Assembly (NCBI GenBank): GCA_902363135.1
Contig: CABIZF010000001.1
Coordinates: 1-64,000 of the forward strand
DNA length: 64,000 nucleotides
Direction of reading: 5' to 3'
DNA from: Lachnospiraceae bacterium
GTDB taxonomy: Bacteria > Bacillota > Clostridia > Lachnospirales > Lachnospiraceae
Shown: positions 34,950-43,401 of the stretch, in pieces
Layout of the letters: each line of letters begins with the position of its first letter
Numbering within the stretch: position 1 is the stretch's first letter
Notes under the pieces: generated by a model
Told to the model about the DNA's origin: nothing
What the model saw: only the letters and a program-made list of their open reading frames with translations
The model's database searches: none
Translations under genes and position numbers: made by a program

Positions 34950-36155
34950 ATGGAGGAGAGAAAAGCAGAACAGGCACTGGAAAATTTAACGGTACTGGAT
35001 CTTACAAGAGTTGTTGCAGGACCTTATGCAGGCGCACTGCTTGGAGATCTGGGCGCAAATGTAATTAAAATTGAGATTCCGGGAAGAGGCGATGACGCGC
35101 GCGGATATGGTCCGTACGAAAACGGAGAAAGCATGTATTATGCAAACTTGAACCGAAACAAACGCGGAATTACTTTAAATATGAAATCAGAAAAGGGAAA
35201 AGAAGCATTTTTGAAACTGGTGGAAAAGGCAGATATTCTGATCGAAAATTTCCGACCAGGTGTCATGGATAAGCTGGGACTTGGTTATGATCGTCTGAAA
35301 GAAATTAATCCGCGACTGATTTACGGAGCGGTATCCGGTTTTGGATGCTATGGACCATATGCTATGCGTCCTGGTTATGACATTGTATCTCAGGCGATGG
35401 GAGGGCTGATGAGTGTTACTGGCGCGAAGGGAGGAGAGCCGACCAGATCCGGAAATGCGATGGGAGATATTTTGGGTGGCATGAATCTGGTCATTGGTGT
35501 ACTTGCGGCAGTTAATTACCGGAATATGACCGGAAAAGGACAGCGCGTGGATATTTCTCTAGTGGATTCTGTTGTGGCAAGTTTGGAGAATGCGTATGTG
35601 CGTTACTTTAAATCGCATAAACTTCCGGTAAGAAACGGAAACGCATACGCTTCGATTGCCCCATATGACGCGTATCATGCAAAGGATGGCTATGTCATTA
35701 TTGCCTGTGGCAATCAGAAGCTTTATGAGAAGTTTTGTAATGAGGTAGTAAATATGCCGTGGATGATTACGGATGAGCGTTTTCTGACCGTTCCGCTTCG
35801 TGTGGAGAACAATGAAATACAGAAAAAGTATATCGAAGAGTGGACGACGCAATATACTGTGGATGAAGTAGTGGATATTGTACTTTCACACGGAATTCCG
35901 GCAGGCCCGATTTATAACGTAAAACAGATTACGGAGGATCATCACATTGCGGAAGTACGCGAGATGTTTATTGATATTGACCATCCGGTAATTGGAAAGA
36001 TGACCGTTAATGGATGCCCGGTAAAGCTGATGGATGCAATGCCGAGAATTAATCGTCCGGGTCCGACGCTTGGTCAGCACAATGAAGAGGTTTATAAGGC
36101 AATCGGATATACGGATGATGAACTTGAAGAGATGAAGCAGGAAAATGTAATCTAA
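34950..36155 (+). CDS. CaiB/BaiF family CoA-transferase (class III)
   Basis: 401 aa. The N-terminal [19 protein letters not shown] and [12 protein letters not shown] motifs, [13 protein letters not shown] and the catalytic Asp in [11 protein letters not shown] identify the class III family. It transfers CoA from one acyl-CoA to another acid. The specific acids are unknown; in this operon it would activate the acid released by the CocE hydrolases or processed by AtuA. AAAAAGGAGATA precedes the ATG. 10 bp before the thiolase. Confidence 0.92.
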   Translation: MEERKAEQALENLTVLDLTRVVAGPYAGALLGDLGANVIKIEIPGRGDDARGYGPYENGESMYYANLNRNKRGITLNMKSEKGKEAFLKLVEKADILIENFRPGVMDKLGLGYDRLKEINPRLIYGAVSGFGCYGPYAMRPGYDIVSQAMGGLMSVTGAKGGEPTRSGNAMGDILGGMNLVIGVLAAVNYRNMTGKGQRVDISLVDSVVASLENAYVRYFKSHKLPVRNGNAYASIAPYDAYHAKDGYVIIACGNQKLYEKFCNEVVNMPWMITDERFLTVPLRVENNEIQKKYIEEWTTQYTVDEVVDIVLSHGIPAGPIYNVKQITEDHHIAEVREMFIDIDHPVIGKMTVNGCPVKLMDAMPRINRPGPTLGQHNEEVYKAIGYTDDELEEMKQENVI

Positions 36156-36165
36156 GGAGGCGGAC

Positions 36166-37350
36166 ATGGCTAAAAAGGTAGTAGTTGCAGGAGCATGCCG
36201 TACAGCGATCGGAAAAATGGGTGGAGCGCTTGCAAATGTACCGGCAACGGAACTGGGAGCGATCGTGATCCGTGAGGCACTTGCGCGAGCCGGGGTACCG
36301 GCAACGGAAGTAGATCATGTCTATATGGGATGTGTCATTCAGGCGGGTCTCGGTCAAAATGTAGCGCGACAGGCTTCTATCAAGGCGGGGCTTCCGGTGG
36401 AGACACCGGCAGTAACAGTAAATGTGGTGTGCGGCTCCGGTTTAAACTGCGTGAACATGGCGGCGCAGATGATTCAGGCAGGCGATGCAGATATCGTAGT
36501 AGCCGGAGGTATGGAAAATATGTCAATGGCACCTTACGCGATGATGAACGGTCGGTTTGGATATCGCATGAATAATGGAACGCTTGTAGATACGATGGTA
36601 AATGATGCACTATGGGATGCGTTTCATCAGTATCATATGATGATTACGGCGGAGAATGTAGCAGAACAGTGGCATCTGACCCGAGAAGAGCTGGATGCAT
36701 TTGCGGCGGAGAGTCAGCAGAAATGTGAACAGGCGCAGGCAGCCGGTGTATTTGCGGATGAGATTGTTCCGGTTCCGGTAAAGGTAAAAAAGAACATCAT
36801 AGAATTTTCAAAAGACGAGGGGCCGCGTGCCGGAACGACAAAGGAAGGGCTGTCAGCATTGCGCTGCTGTTCCGGAAAGGAGGGTGGCGTCGTAACAGCC
36901 GGAAATGCATCAGGAATCAATGATGGCGCGGCGGCAGTCGTCGTGATGAGTGAAGAAAAAGCAGCTGAGCTTGGGGTAAATCCGATGGCAGTCTTTGTAG
37001 CCGGAGCACTTGGTGGTGTAGATCCGTCTATTATGGGTGTAGGTCCGGTAGCATCGACCCGCAAGGTATTGAAGAAGACGGGACTTTCGATCTCGGATTT
37101 TGATCTGATCGAGGCAAATGAGGCGTTTGCAGCCCAGTCTCTGGCAGTGGCAAGAGAGCTTGGGCTGGATCCGGAAAAGCTTAATGTAAATGGCGGAGCG
37201 ATCGCACTTGGTCACCCAGTCGGTGCATCCGGCTGCCGGATTCTCGTGACTCTGCTGCACGAAATGCAAAGACGGGATGCGAAGCGTGGACTGGCTACCC
37301 TGTGTATTGGCGGCGGCATGGGCTGCTCGACGGTTGTAGAGCGGGTGTGA
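36166..37350 (+). CDS. Acetyl-CoA acetyltransferase (thiolase II family)
   Basis: 394 aa. Catalytic Cys89 in VVCGSGLNC, the His in [10 protein letters not shown] and the second Cys in LCIGGGMG are all present. Thiolases cleave 3-ketoacyl-CoA into acetyl-CoA and a shortened acyl-CoA, or run in reverse. It is the last gene of the operon under operator O3. There is no acyl-CoA dehydrogenase, hydratase or 3-hydroxyacyl-CoA dehydrogenase in the operon, so the substrate probably enters at the 3-keto level. Confidence 0.93.
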   Translation: MAKKVVVAGACRTAIGKMGGALANVPATELGAIVIREALARAGVPATEVDHVYMGCVIQAGLGQNVARQASIKAGLPVETPAVTVNVVCGSGLNCVNMAAQMIQAGDADIVVAGGMENMSMAPYAMMNGRFGYRMNNGTLVDTMVNDALWDAFHQYHMMITAENVAEQWHLTREELDAFAAESQQKCEQAQAAGVFADEIVPVPVKVKKNIIEFSKDEGPRAGTTKEGLSALRCCSGKEGGVVTAGNASGINDGAAAVVVMSEEKAAELGVNPMAVFVAGALGGVDPSIMGVGPVASTRKVLKKTGLSISDFDLIEANEAFAAQSLAVARELGLDPEKLNVNGGAIALGHPVGASGCRILVTLLHEMQRRDAKRGLATLCIGGGMGCSTVVERV

Positions 37351-37416
37351 AAGCGTTATCTGCGAACAGAAGAATAGCAGATAATTCCTGTTAAAGAGAA
37401 TAAAATAAGACAGAAG

Positions 37417-37473
37417 AATCCCATCAGAGGCAAACGGTACGAAAAAGACCGAATGCTTCTGGTGGGATTTTTT
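37417..37473 (+). terminator. Intrinsic terminator of the AtuA/CoA operon
   Basis: AATCCCATCAGA pairs with TCTGGTGGGATT, followed by TTTTT. It lies between the thiolase and the convergent ROK gene. Confidence 0.8.
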
Positions 37474-37480
37474 GAAAATT

Positions 37481-38602
37481 TCACCCCCAAAACCCCTGAA
37501 TATATGGCAACGCCGCTCCGATACAAATATTATCCTGCGGCATTTTACTGATGCGGAGAAAGTCCGCCGGTTCCCCAAATGGTGTGAGCTGGCGGATTTT
37601 TTCGTGCAGAAAAAGGAGATCTTCTTCCTGCAGATAGGGTGCCAGATGGCCACCGAGGATAAAGTCAGTGTCATAGACGAGATGCAGAAGATTGATGCAC
37701 TCAGCGAGGTCAGACAGGAAGGCAGCCCAGCGGCAGGAGCAGATGACATTGCCCTGACGCACATTTGTGAAGAACGATTCAATTGTTTCTCCGTCGGCGA
37801 GCAGCGTCTTGACAGAGCAGAGTGTCTCCATACATCCTATCTGGCCGCAGTAGCAGCGGATGCCGTTATCACGCATGTGGATGTGCTCGATCGTGCCACT
37901 GTGTCCGTGCTTGCCGCCCATGATCGTCCTTTTTGCGATCACGGAGCCACCAAGATGACGGCTGAGCGAGAGATAAAAGGCATCTGTGAGATCCGGAGAG
38001 GCCCAAAGCTCGGAGATGGCAGCGCTTTCCGCGTCATGGATGAAGGAACACGGCCACGGAAGATGATCGGAAAAAACAGACAGTGACAGCCCGGTACAGG
38101 AGAGGATCTTTCCGTAGAGAATGCTTTTTTTATCAGCAGAGATCAGCGCCTGCATGGCAAAACCGATGCCGAGGATCTGTGAGGATTCACATGGAAGTGC
38201 CCTGGCAAAGATAAGAATTTTATCACAGATCATCTGGTAATACTCAGGCGTGTCAGTATAAGTCTCAGAAAAGGAGTCGCGCGCAATGCTTTTGCCGTAC
38301 AGGTTGACGGCGACGACCTTTACTTCGTTTTTGAGCAGCTCAACGCCGAGTGCGATCCGGAAGTCCGGGACGATCGCATAGGCAGCAGCCTTGCGGCCTG
38401 CACTTTCGGAAGCGATCTGTCCGCTCTTGGAGATCCGTCCCTCTGATTCAAGGAGGGAGAGATTGGAGGCTACGGTCGGTCGGCTCAAATGCAGCTGCAA
38501 GGCCAGCTCCTGCTGAGAGCTTCCGGGATGCTGATAGAGATAGTGATAGATCAGACTGCGGTTATTCTTTTTGATCTGTGTCGGTGTGATGCTTTTTGTC
38601 AT
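37481..38602 (-). CDS. ROK family transcriptional regulator
   Basis: 373 aa. A winged helix-turn-helix (about 10-70, GSSQQELALQLHLSRPTVASNL) is followed by a ROK sugar-kinase-like domain. The zinc motif GHSGTIEHIHM...CYCGQIGCMETLCS is intact. ROK repressors usually sense sugars or phosphosugars. Its start overlaps the end of the upstream LacI gene by 41 bp, so the two are translated as a pair. No sugar catabolic gene is next to them, so the targets must be elsewhere. Confidence 0.9.
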   Translation of the reverse strand: MTKSITPTQIKKNNRSLIYHYLYQHPGSSQQELALQLHLSRPTVASNLSLLESEGRISKSGQIASESAGRKAAAYAIVPDFRIALGVELLKNEVKVVAVNLYGKSIARDSFSETYTDTPEYYQMICDKILIFARALPCESSQILGIGFAMQALISADKKSILYGKILSCTGLSLSVFSDHLPWPCSFIHDAESAAISELWASPDLTDAFYLSLSRHLGGSVIAKRTIMGGKHGHSGTIEHIHMRDNGIRCYCGQIGCMETLCSVKTLLADGETIESFFTNVRQGNVICSCRWAAFLSDLAECINLLHLVYDTDFILGGHLAPYLQEEDLLFLHEKIRQLTPFGEPADFLRISKMPQDNICIGAALPYIQGFWG

Positions 38603-39620
38603 GGCAGATAGCTACCGTCCCTTCTTCGTAATAAACAGCCGGAAATTCATCGATCTGAACCGGACGGTTCGGACGCTCCAGTCGGTTGAGCAGGAAGCGG
38701 ACGACCGTTTGTGCCAGGCTTCGATCCTTCGGATAGGAGATACTCGAGAGCGGCGGTAGGTATGGCATGCTGCTGCAAATATGGTCAAAGCCGCAGATCG
38801 AGATGTCTTCCGGGATGCGATAGCCATTCTGGCGCAGGGTGTTCATTATATAGTAAGCAAATTCATCGTTGTAGGCAATGATTGCAGTATAGTTGATTGG
38901 ATGAAGAAGCTGCAAAATGGTATTTTGTTCAATGGTGCGATTGATTTCTTCGAAGGAAATAATACGCAAAGCGTCAGATGGAAGATGCGCGTCCTGCAAT
39001 GCATGAAGAATTCCCTGCTGACGCCGAATCTGGGATTCTATCGTGGGAGGACCGGCAATGTACAGAAAACGGGAATGTGACAGTCGGGTCAGCTTCTGGC
39101 CGGCCAGATATCCGCCATCATAGTCATTGACGCAGACGCAATCCATTTCGGTACCGGGGACGCCACGGTCAATTAAGATCACGGGAAGTGTCAGTGACCG
39201 GAGCATTTTAGCGGAATGCTCTGCGGTTCCGTGAACAAAAAGAATGATGCCGTCTGCCGAGAGGGAGAGAGCAAGCTTCAGCATTTGCTGCTCTGTTTCC
39301 TCGCTGCTGTGGGTAAAAAGCAGCAGTGGGATATAACCGTGTGTTCGCAGCTCAGCAACGATATCATCAATGAGGAAGGTATAATGCGGATTGTGAGCAT
39401 GCTCAATGATGACCGCAATCATGTGACTCTTTCCGGAACGCAGGGAAGATGCGAGGTTGTTGCGGATATAGCCAAGTTCATCGGCTGCCTGCTGAACCTT
39501 CCGAAGTGTAGCCTCAGAAATTCTTGAGTCATTTCGCAGAGCAAGAGAGACCGTATTTACCGAGCAGTCACAATGCTCGGCAATGGTTTTTAAAGTAATG
39601 CGGTTTGGAGCGCATGCCAT
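38562..39620 (-). CDS. LacI family transcriptional regulator
   Basis: 352 aa. The helix-turn-helix is at the N-terminus (ITLKTIAEHCDCSVNTVSLAL) with the hinge region DELGYIRNNLASSLRSG, then a binding-protein-like effector domain. The start at 39620 follows AAAGGAT; the longer frame to 39686 has no binding site. An IS605-type element ends about 50 bp upstream of this start, so the native promoter has probably been displaced. It is different from the LacI protein at 19593 and has a distinct recognition helix. Confidence 0.9.
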   Translation of the reverse strand: MACAPNRITLKTIAEHCDCSVNTVSLALRNDSRISEATLRKVQQAADELGYIRNNLASSLRSGKSHMIAVIIEHAHNPHYTFLIDDIVAELRTHGYIPLLLFTHSSEETEQQMLKLALSLSADGIILFVHGTAEHSAKMLRSLTLPVILIDRGVPGTEMDCVCVNDYDGGYLAGQKLTRLSHSRFLYIAGPPTIESQIRRQQGILHALQDAHLPSDALRIISFEEINRTIEQNTILQLLHPINYTAIIAYNDEFAYYIMNTLRQNGYRIPEDISICGFDHICSSMPYLPPLSSISYPKDRSLAQTVVRFLLNRLERPNRPVQIDEFPAVYYEEGTVAICHDKKHHTDTDQKE

Positions 39621-39820
39621 AATCGGGATCCTTTCCGGTACATAATCACAATAATATCGAGTATAGCAGTGACATGCTCCCACCACTTAAATCTTACGAT
39701 TTTGAAGTGGGGGCTTCCTGCTCGATTGCCTTTTAAGGCAAAGCTAAAACAGGCTATCCCCGCGTGTCCCGCGGTTTTGTTTTTTATGTTCATCCGGTTA
39801 CGGATTTTTTTCTTGTGCCG

Positions 39821-40918
39821 TCAGGCACATTCTTTATAAATTCTTTTTCCTTCTTCTCGGATGTTGACTGCTGCATTCACATCCCGATCCATCCTGTTTC
39901 CACATTCACAAACGTACATTCTGTCCGACAATGACAGTTCCTTTTTCTTATGTCCACATACACTGCAAATCTTGCTGGATGCAAAATAACGGTCTACCTT
40001 TATAAGATGTTTCCCGCGCTCTTCCAGTTTGTATCCCAGCATGGACAGAAACTGCCCATACCCATTATCCTGCACGCCTTTCCCAAGATGCAGCCCTCCG
40101 GACATTCCTTGCAGATTCAGATCTTCCACGCATACTGCATCATATCCTTCAGCAAGCTCCCTGCTGAGCTTATGCTGGAAATCTTTTCTCTGGTTCTTTA
40201 TCTTTTCATGACATAAAGCTACCTTTTTCTTCTGTTTCTGATAGTTCTGGCTTCCTTTTTCACAGTGGGAAAGATTTCTCTGCTCCCTTGCAAGTTTTTT
40301 CTCTGCTTTTCTGTAAAACATAGGATACCCGCCTCTTTCTCCTGTAGAAAATACACACATTCCCTGCATGGCAAAATCGATCCCAAGGAATCTCTCTGCC
40401 CGTCTTTTTTCCACTGTTTGGTTCTCACAGCAGAACAAAAGACTTGCATAATATTTCCCGGATGACTCACGGCTTATAGTTACAGATTTCAGTTGCCAGT
40501 CTGACGGAACCTGGCGGTGAAGTTTTATTTTTATGGCAGACATCTTTGGAAGCTTCAAATGGGTATCCTGCAAAAGGATATTCCCGTTTACTGCATTGGT
40601 CGTATAAGAATTTCTTGAATGTTTTCTTGATTTATAACGGGGAAATCCGCAGGATGGTTCCCGGAAAAACTTCCGGAACGCACTTTCCAGATGCAGCTGC
40701 ACATTTGCCAGGGCAAGGGAGTCCACCTCCTTCAGCCAGGGATATTCCTTCTTATATCCGGCCGGTGTGTTCCTGAGCATCTTTTTTTCTTTCTGATAAT
40801 AGCTGATCTTGTCCGCAAGCATCTGGTTATAGATAAAGCGGCTGCAGCCAATTGTTTTCTCTATCTGAACCCTCTGCTCTTTATTTGGATAGATCCTTAT
40901 TTTTACGGCGCGGTTCAT
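39821..40918 (-). CDS. tnpB: TnpB, RNA-guided DNA nuclease (complete)
   Basis: 365 aa from ATG 40918 (a GTG at 40927 is also possible). The N-terminal OrfB helix-turn-helix region is KIRIYPNKEQRVQIEKTIG. RuvC-I has Asp in FLGIDFAM, RuvC-II Glu in VCVEDLNL, the zinc ribbon CSVCG/CECG, and RuvC-III Asp in MDRDVNAAVNI. All three catalytic acids are intact and the length is normal. With an omega RNA from the right end it should cleave DNA next to a transposon-specific TAM. The tnpA gene upstream is inactivated. Confidence 0.9.
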   Translation of the reverse strand: MNRAVKIRIYPNKEQRVQIEKTIGCSRFIYNQMLADKISYYQKEKKMLRNTPAGYKKEYPWLKEVDSLALANVQLHLESAFRKFFREPSCGFPRYKSRKHSRNSYTTNAVNGNILLQDTHLKLPKMSAIKIKLHRQVPSDWQLKSVTISRESSGKYYASLLFCCENQTVEKRRAERFLGIDFAMQGMCVFSTGERGGYPMFYRKAEKKLAREQRNLSHCEKGSQNYQKQKKKVALCHEKIKNQRKDFQHKLSRELAEGYDAVCVEDLNLQGMSGGLHLGKGVQDNGYGQFLSMLGYKLEERGKHLIKVDRYFASSKICSVCGHKKKELSLSDRMYVCECGNRMDRDVNAAVNIREEGKRIYKECA

Positions 40919-41315
40919 TTTTCTCACCCGGGCTTTCTATATACTGCCGTATCGTTTCAATCGGCGCCCCGCCTGCACTGAGCAGACAGAAGCTCTGACT
41001 TCAGAATACTTCTTTCCAGAGTTCTTCTCTTATCTTTGGATACTCTTTTTTCAGCAGTCTGCTGCTGGCACTTTTATAGGCATTGATGAATTTACTGAGT
41101 TCCGTCTTTGGCTGTGCGCGGAACATCACATGAACATGGTCTGCATCGTGATTTCATTCTTCCAGTACGATCCCGTATCCGGGTGCGATATACTCAAAGA
41201 TCTCTTTTGCTCCTTCGGATCTTTCGTCGTTCAGTATTTTTCTTCTGTATTTTATAACCATCACCAGATAATAATATAGCAGAAATACTGAATTGGAATT
41301 ATGGTCTAATTCCAT
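40881..41315 (-). pseudogene. tnpA: tnpA, HUH/Y1 transposase of IS200/IS605, inactivated by two TGA codons
   Basis: Reads from ATG 41315 to TAA 40881. The frame shows YYYLVMVIKYRRKIL, the HUH motif DADHVHVMF, the LSKFINAYKSASSRLL helix and the catalytic Tyr region IRQYIESPG. Two in-frame TGA codons interrupt it: at 41155-41157 (LEE*NHDADH) and 41001-41003 (WKEVF*SQSF). Both fall where relatives usually have Trp. No frameshift is needed to join the parts. The end overlaps the start of tnpB by about 40-47 bp, as in intact elements. Confidence 0.8.
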
Positions 41316-41670
41316 TGCATTTATCACTCTTTTTCTTATATCGACTGATATGTATTTACAAACTAATTGTTCTTTTTCAGTATACTATATTAGGGGATAG
41401 AGAACAAGAGTTTCCTTTGTACTATAAGGACTTTTTTTGAGCAGATATGCTCAGATGTGCAATTCATCTCACCACCTGAAGAGGTGGGAGAATTCTTGCT
41501 ACATTTGTTAAATTCAGATTCCGACAAGAATACAATGGGTATTCTATGTGATCCGGATCGGGGTAGAAGAGGTGTAGGTAAGTGCATCGGACAGAATGCA
41601 TAAAAATAATCCGAAATGTTTGTGTATTCATTCGTATAGACGAAATCGAAAAACTGTAGTATTCTGAAAC

Positions 41671-41695
41671 TATAATTTGTAAACATATTTTACAA
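41671..41695 (+). promoter_or_regulatory. -10 element and inverted repeat upstream of the SDR gene
   Basis: TATAAT at 41671-41676 is followed at once by TTGTAAA-CATAT-TTTACAA (41677-41695), a perfect 7-bp inverted repeat placed where it would cover the transcription start. Probably an operator; the cognate regulator is unknown. No clear -35 was found. Confidence 0.5.
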
Positions 41696-41718
41696 AATTA
41701 AAAGCAGGAGGTTTTGTC

Positions 41719-42495
41719 ATGGGAATTATTGAAAAAATGCGTCTGGACGGGAAAAAAGGCTTTGTGACAGGCGGTGCACGCGGCATCGGGAAGTGTACAG
41801 CTACGGCGTTTGCGGAGGCTGGCGCGGATGTGGCGATCGTGGATCTGGACTATGCAGAGGCGGTAAAGACCGCGAAGGAGCTGGCGGATAAGACCGGGCG
41901 TAAGGTAATTGCGATCGAGACGGACTGTACGGTGCCGGAGCAGGTCGATGCGATGGTAGCGAAGGTCGTAGAAGAGCTCGGCGGACTTGATTTCTGTCAC
42001 AACAATGCGGGTATCTGTATCAATGTTCCGGCTGAGGAAATGACCTATGAGCAGTGGCTGAAGGTCATTAATGTGAACCTGAACGGGATTTTTCTGACGG
42101 ATATTGCGGCAGGAAAGTATATGCTGGCCCATGGTGGCGGCTCGATCATCAATACAGCATCCATGTCTGGCCACATCGTAAATGTACCGCAGCCGCAGTG
42201 TGCATACAATGCGTCCAAGGCAGGTGTGATCCAGCTGACGAAATCGCTTGCGATTGAGTGGGCAAAGAGAGGCGTGCGTGTGAACTGCATCAGCCCGGGA
42301 TATATCGGCACGGAGCTGACTTTGAATTCTCCGACCTTAATTCCGCTGATCGAGAAGTGGAACGAGATGGCACCGATGGGCCGCATGGGCAAGCCGGAGG
42401 AGCTGGAGTCGATTTGTGTGTACCTTGCAGGGGATACGAGCACCTTCACGACCGGATCGGATTTCGTGATTGATGGCGCATTTACGTGCTTCTGA
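41719..42495 (+). CDS. SDR family NAD(P)-dependent oxidoreductase
   Basis: 258 aa classical short-chain dehydrogenase. The cofactor motif is TGGARGIG, followed by NNAG, the catalytic Ser in NTASMSGHIVN, and YNASK with the catalytic Tyr and Lys. Asp after the second strand (IVDLD) favours NAD(H). Similar proteins oxidise polyols or reduce keto sugars; substrate unknown. AGGAGG lies 9 bases upstream. Stands alone with its own terminator, beside the IS element. Confidence 0.9.
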   Translation: MGIIEKMRLDGKKGFVTGGARGIGKCTATAFAEAGADVAIVDLDYAEAVKTAKELADKTGRKVIAIETDCTVPEQVDAMVAKVVEELGGLDFCHNNAGICINVPAEEMTYEQWLKVINVNLNGIFLTDIAAGKYMLAHGGGSIINTASMSGHIVNVPQPQCAYNASKAGVIQLTKSLAIEWAKRGVRVNCISPGYIGTELTLNSPTLIPLIEKWNEMAPMGRMGKPEELESICVYLAGDTSTFTTGSDFVIDGAFTCF

Positions 42496-42524
42496 CAGGA
42501 ATTGTGTGCGAATATCTGCTTTAC

Positions 42525-42557
42525 CGAAAAAAGGGCCTGAAGAGGCCCCTTTTTTCG
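42525..42557 (+). terminator. Intrinsic terminator between convergent SDR and dppA genes
   Basis: AAAAAAGGGCCT pairs with AGGCCCCTTTTTT around GAAG with one bulge; T-runs on both strands make it usable in both directions. Confidence 0.85.
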
Positions 42558-42571
42558 GTTTGATGGTATGA

Positions 42572-43366
42572 TTATAAAATAAACATTCTGGCGGTTGCCA
42601 CTTCATGGACGCTGTGCCCGGTAAATTCTACGGTGTATGGTCCGGTCTGCTTTACGCCTGGATAGTAGCTGGCGCGGTGGGCTCTGTAATGATCCTTGAA
42701 GCTGATCTCCATGGTGAGTGTTTCAGGCAGCTGGATATGACAGCTGGCACGGTTTTCCACACCTTCTCTGGCTGCCTGACGGATGCGCTCGCAGGCTTCC
42801 TCCGGTGTGATGCTGATCGTAGCCTCACCGAGACCTTCTTTGACCGCAACGGTGCGGATCTGAGGATCCCAGTGATGGACGTGGGAGCAGAGCGCACGGT
42901 CGCCGCTCAGAAATACGGACGGTACGCCGAGCTCTGCCGCATAGAAAGCGTGCATGAGAAATTCACTGCAGAGCTCTCCGTTGAATTTGACATAATTATT
43001 GCCGCGGTTCATGGTATGGCTTAACGGATTGCCGTCGAAGCCGGCCGGGCTGTGATATCCGACAAACAGAACGGCGTCAAAGCTCTTGTCGATGCCGCCG
43101 ATCATGGAATCCGGGCTGTTCGTCCAGTCGCGGATGAAACGGCACTGCTTTGGAAAACCGGTGATATCCATGTTGCGTCCACTGTCATGTGCATCTTTGA
43201 TATAGACCTCGTCAGCTCCGGCATCAATAGCTCCCAGCGCTGCGGCCATGGCCTCGCGCTTCATCTGTTCTGCCACGGCACCATGCTCCAGGTTTCCGAG
43301 GTTGGTGGACTCCCAGGATGTGGATCCGGTCAGTCCTTCTACGTCTACGCTGATGTAAACCTTCAT
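42572..43366 (-). CDS. dppA: D-aminopeptidase DppA, M55 family
   Basis: 264 aa. The zinc ligands and active-site residues of M55 are visible in ISVDVEGLTG, KDAHDSGRN, GYHSPAGF and FNGE. In Bacillus subtilis, DppA releases N-terminal D-amino acids, mainly D-Ala, from peptides. It is the last gene of an alr/M20/dppA operon that diverges from an oligopeptide importer, which supports a role in breakdown of cell-wall-derived peptides. Confidence 0.92.
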   Translation of the reverse strand: MKVYISVDVEGLTGSTSWESTNLGNLEHGAVAEQMKREAMAAALGAIDAGADEVYIKDAHDSGRNMDITGFPKQCRFIRDWTNSPDSMIGGIDKSFDAVLFVGYHSPAGFDGNPLSHTMNRGNNYVKFNGELCSEFLMHAFYAAELGVPSVFLSGDRALCSHVHHWDPQIRTVAVKEGLGEATISITPEEACERIRQAAREGVENRASCHIQLPETLTMEISFKDHYRAHRASYYPGVKQTGPYTVEFTGHSVHEVATARMFIL

Positions 43367-43401
43367 GTCGATTTCTCCTTATGATAAAAATTTGATAAAA
43401 A

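Larger units (their letters stand above)
39669..41500 (-). mobile_element. IS200/IS605-type element with dead tnpA and complete tnpB
   Basis: Reading on the minus strand, the left end carries a bulged hairpin CTC-[A]-CCACCT-GAAG-AGGTGG-GAG at 41468-41490, then tnpA (broken), tnpB, and a right end with a bulged hairpin around 39675-39716. The right boundary at about 39669-39671 is set by comparison with the first element (1-490). The left boundary near 41500 is only approximate. The spacer 41316-41467 holds no gene. The element lies between a LacI gene and an SDR gene. Confidence 0.75.

Noticed and set aside
40881..41315. TGA read as tryptophan
   Set aside because: Other genes here, such as those ending at 18736, 47999 and 49042, use TGA as a real stop, so the standard code applies and tnpA is a pseudogene.
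41719..42495. SDR as the missing 3-hydroxyacyl-CoA dehydrogenase of the LacI regulon
   Set aside because: It lies beyond an opposing regulator pair and an IS element, and its promoter has a different inverted repeat; no regulon operator was found there.
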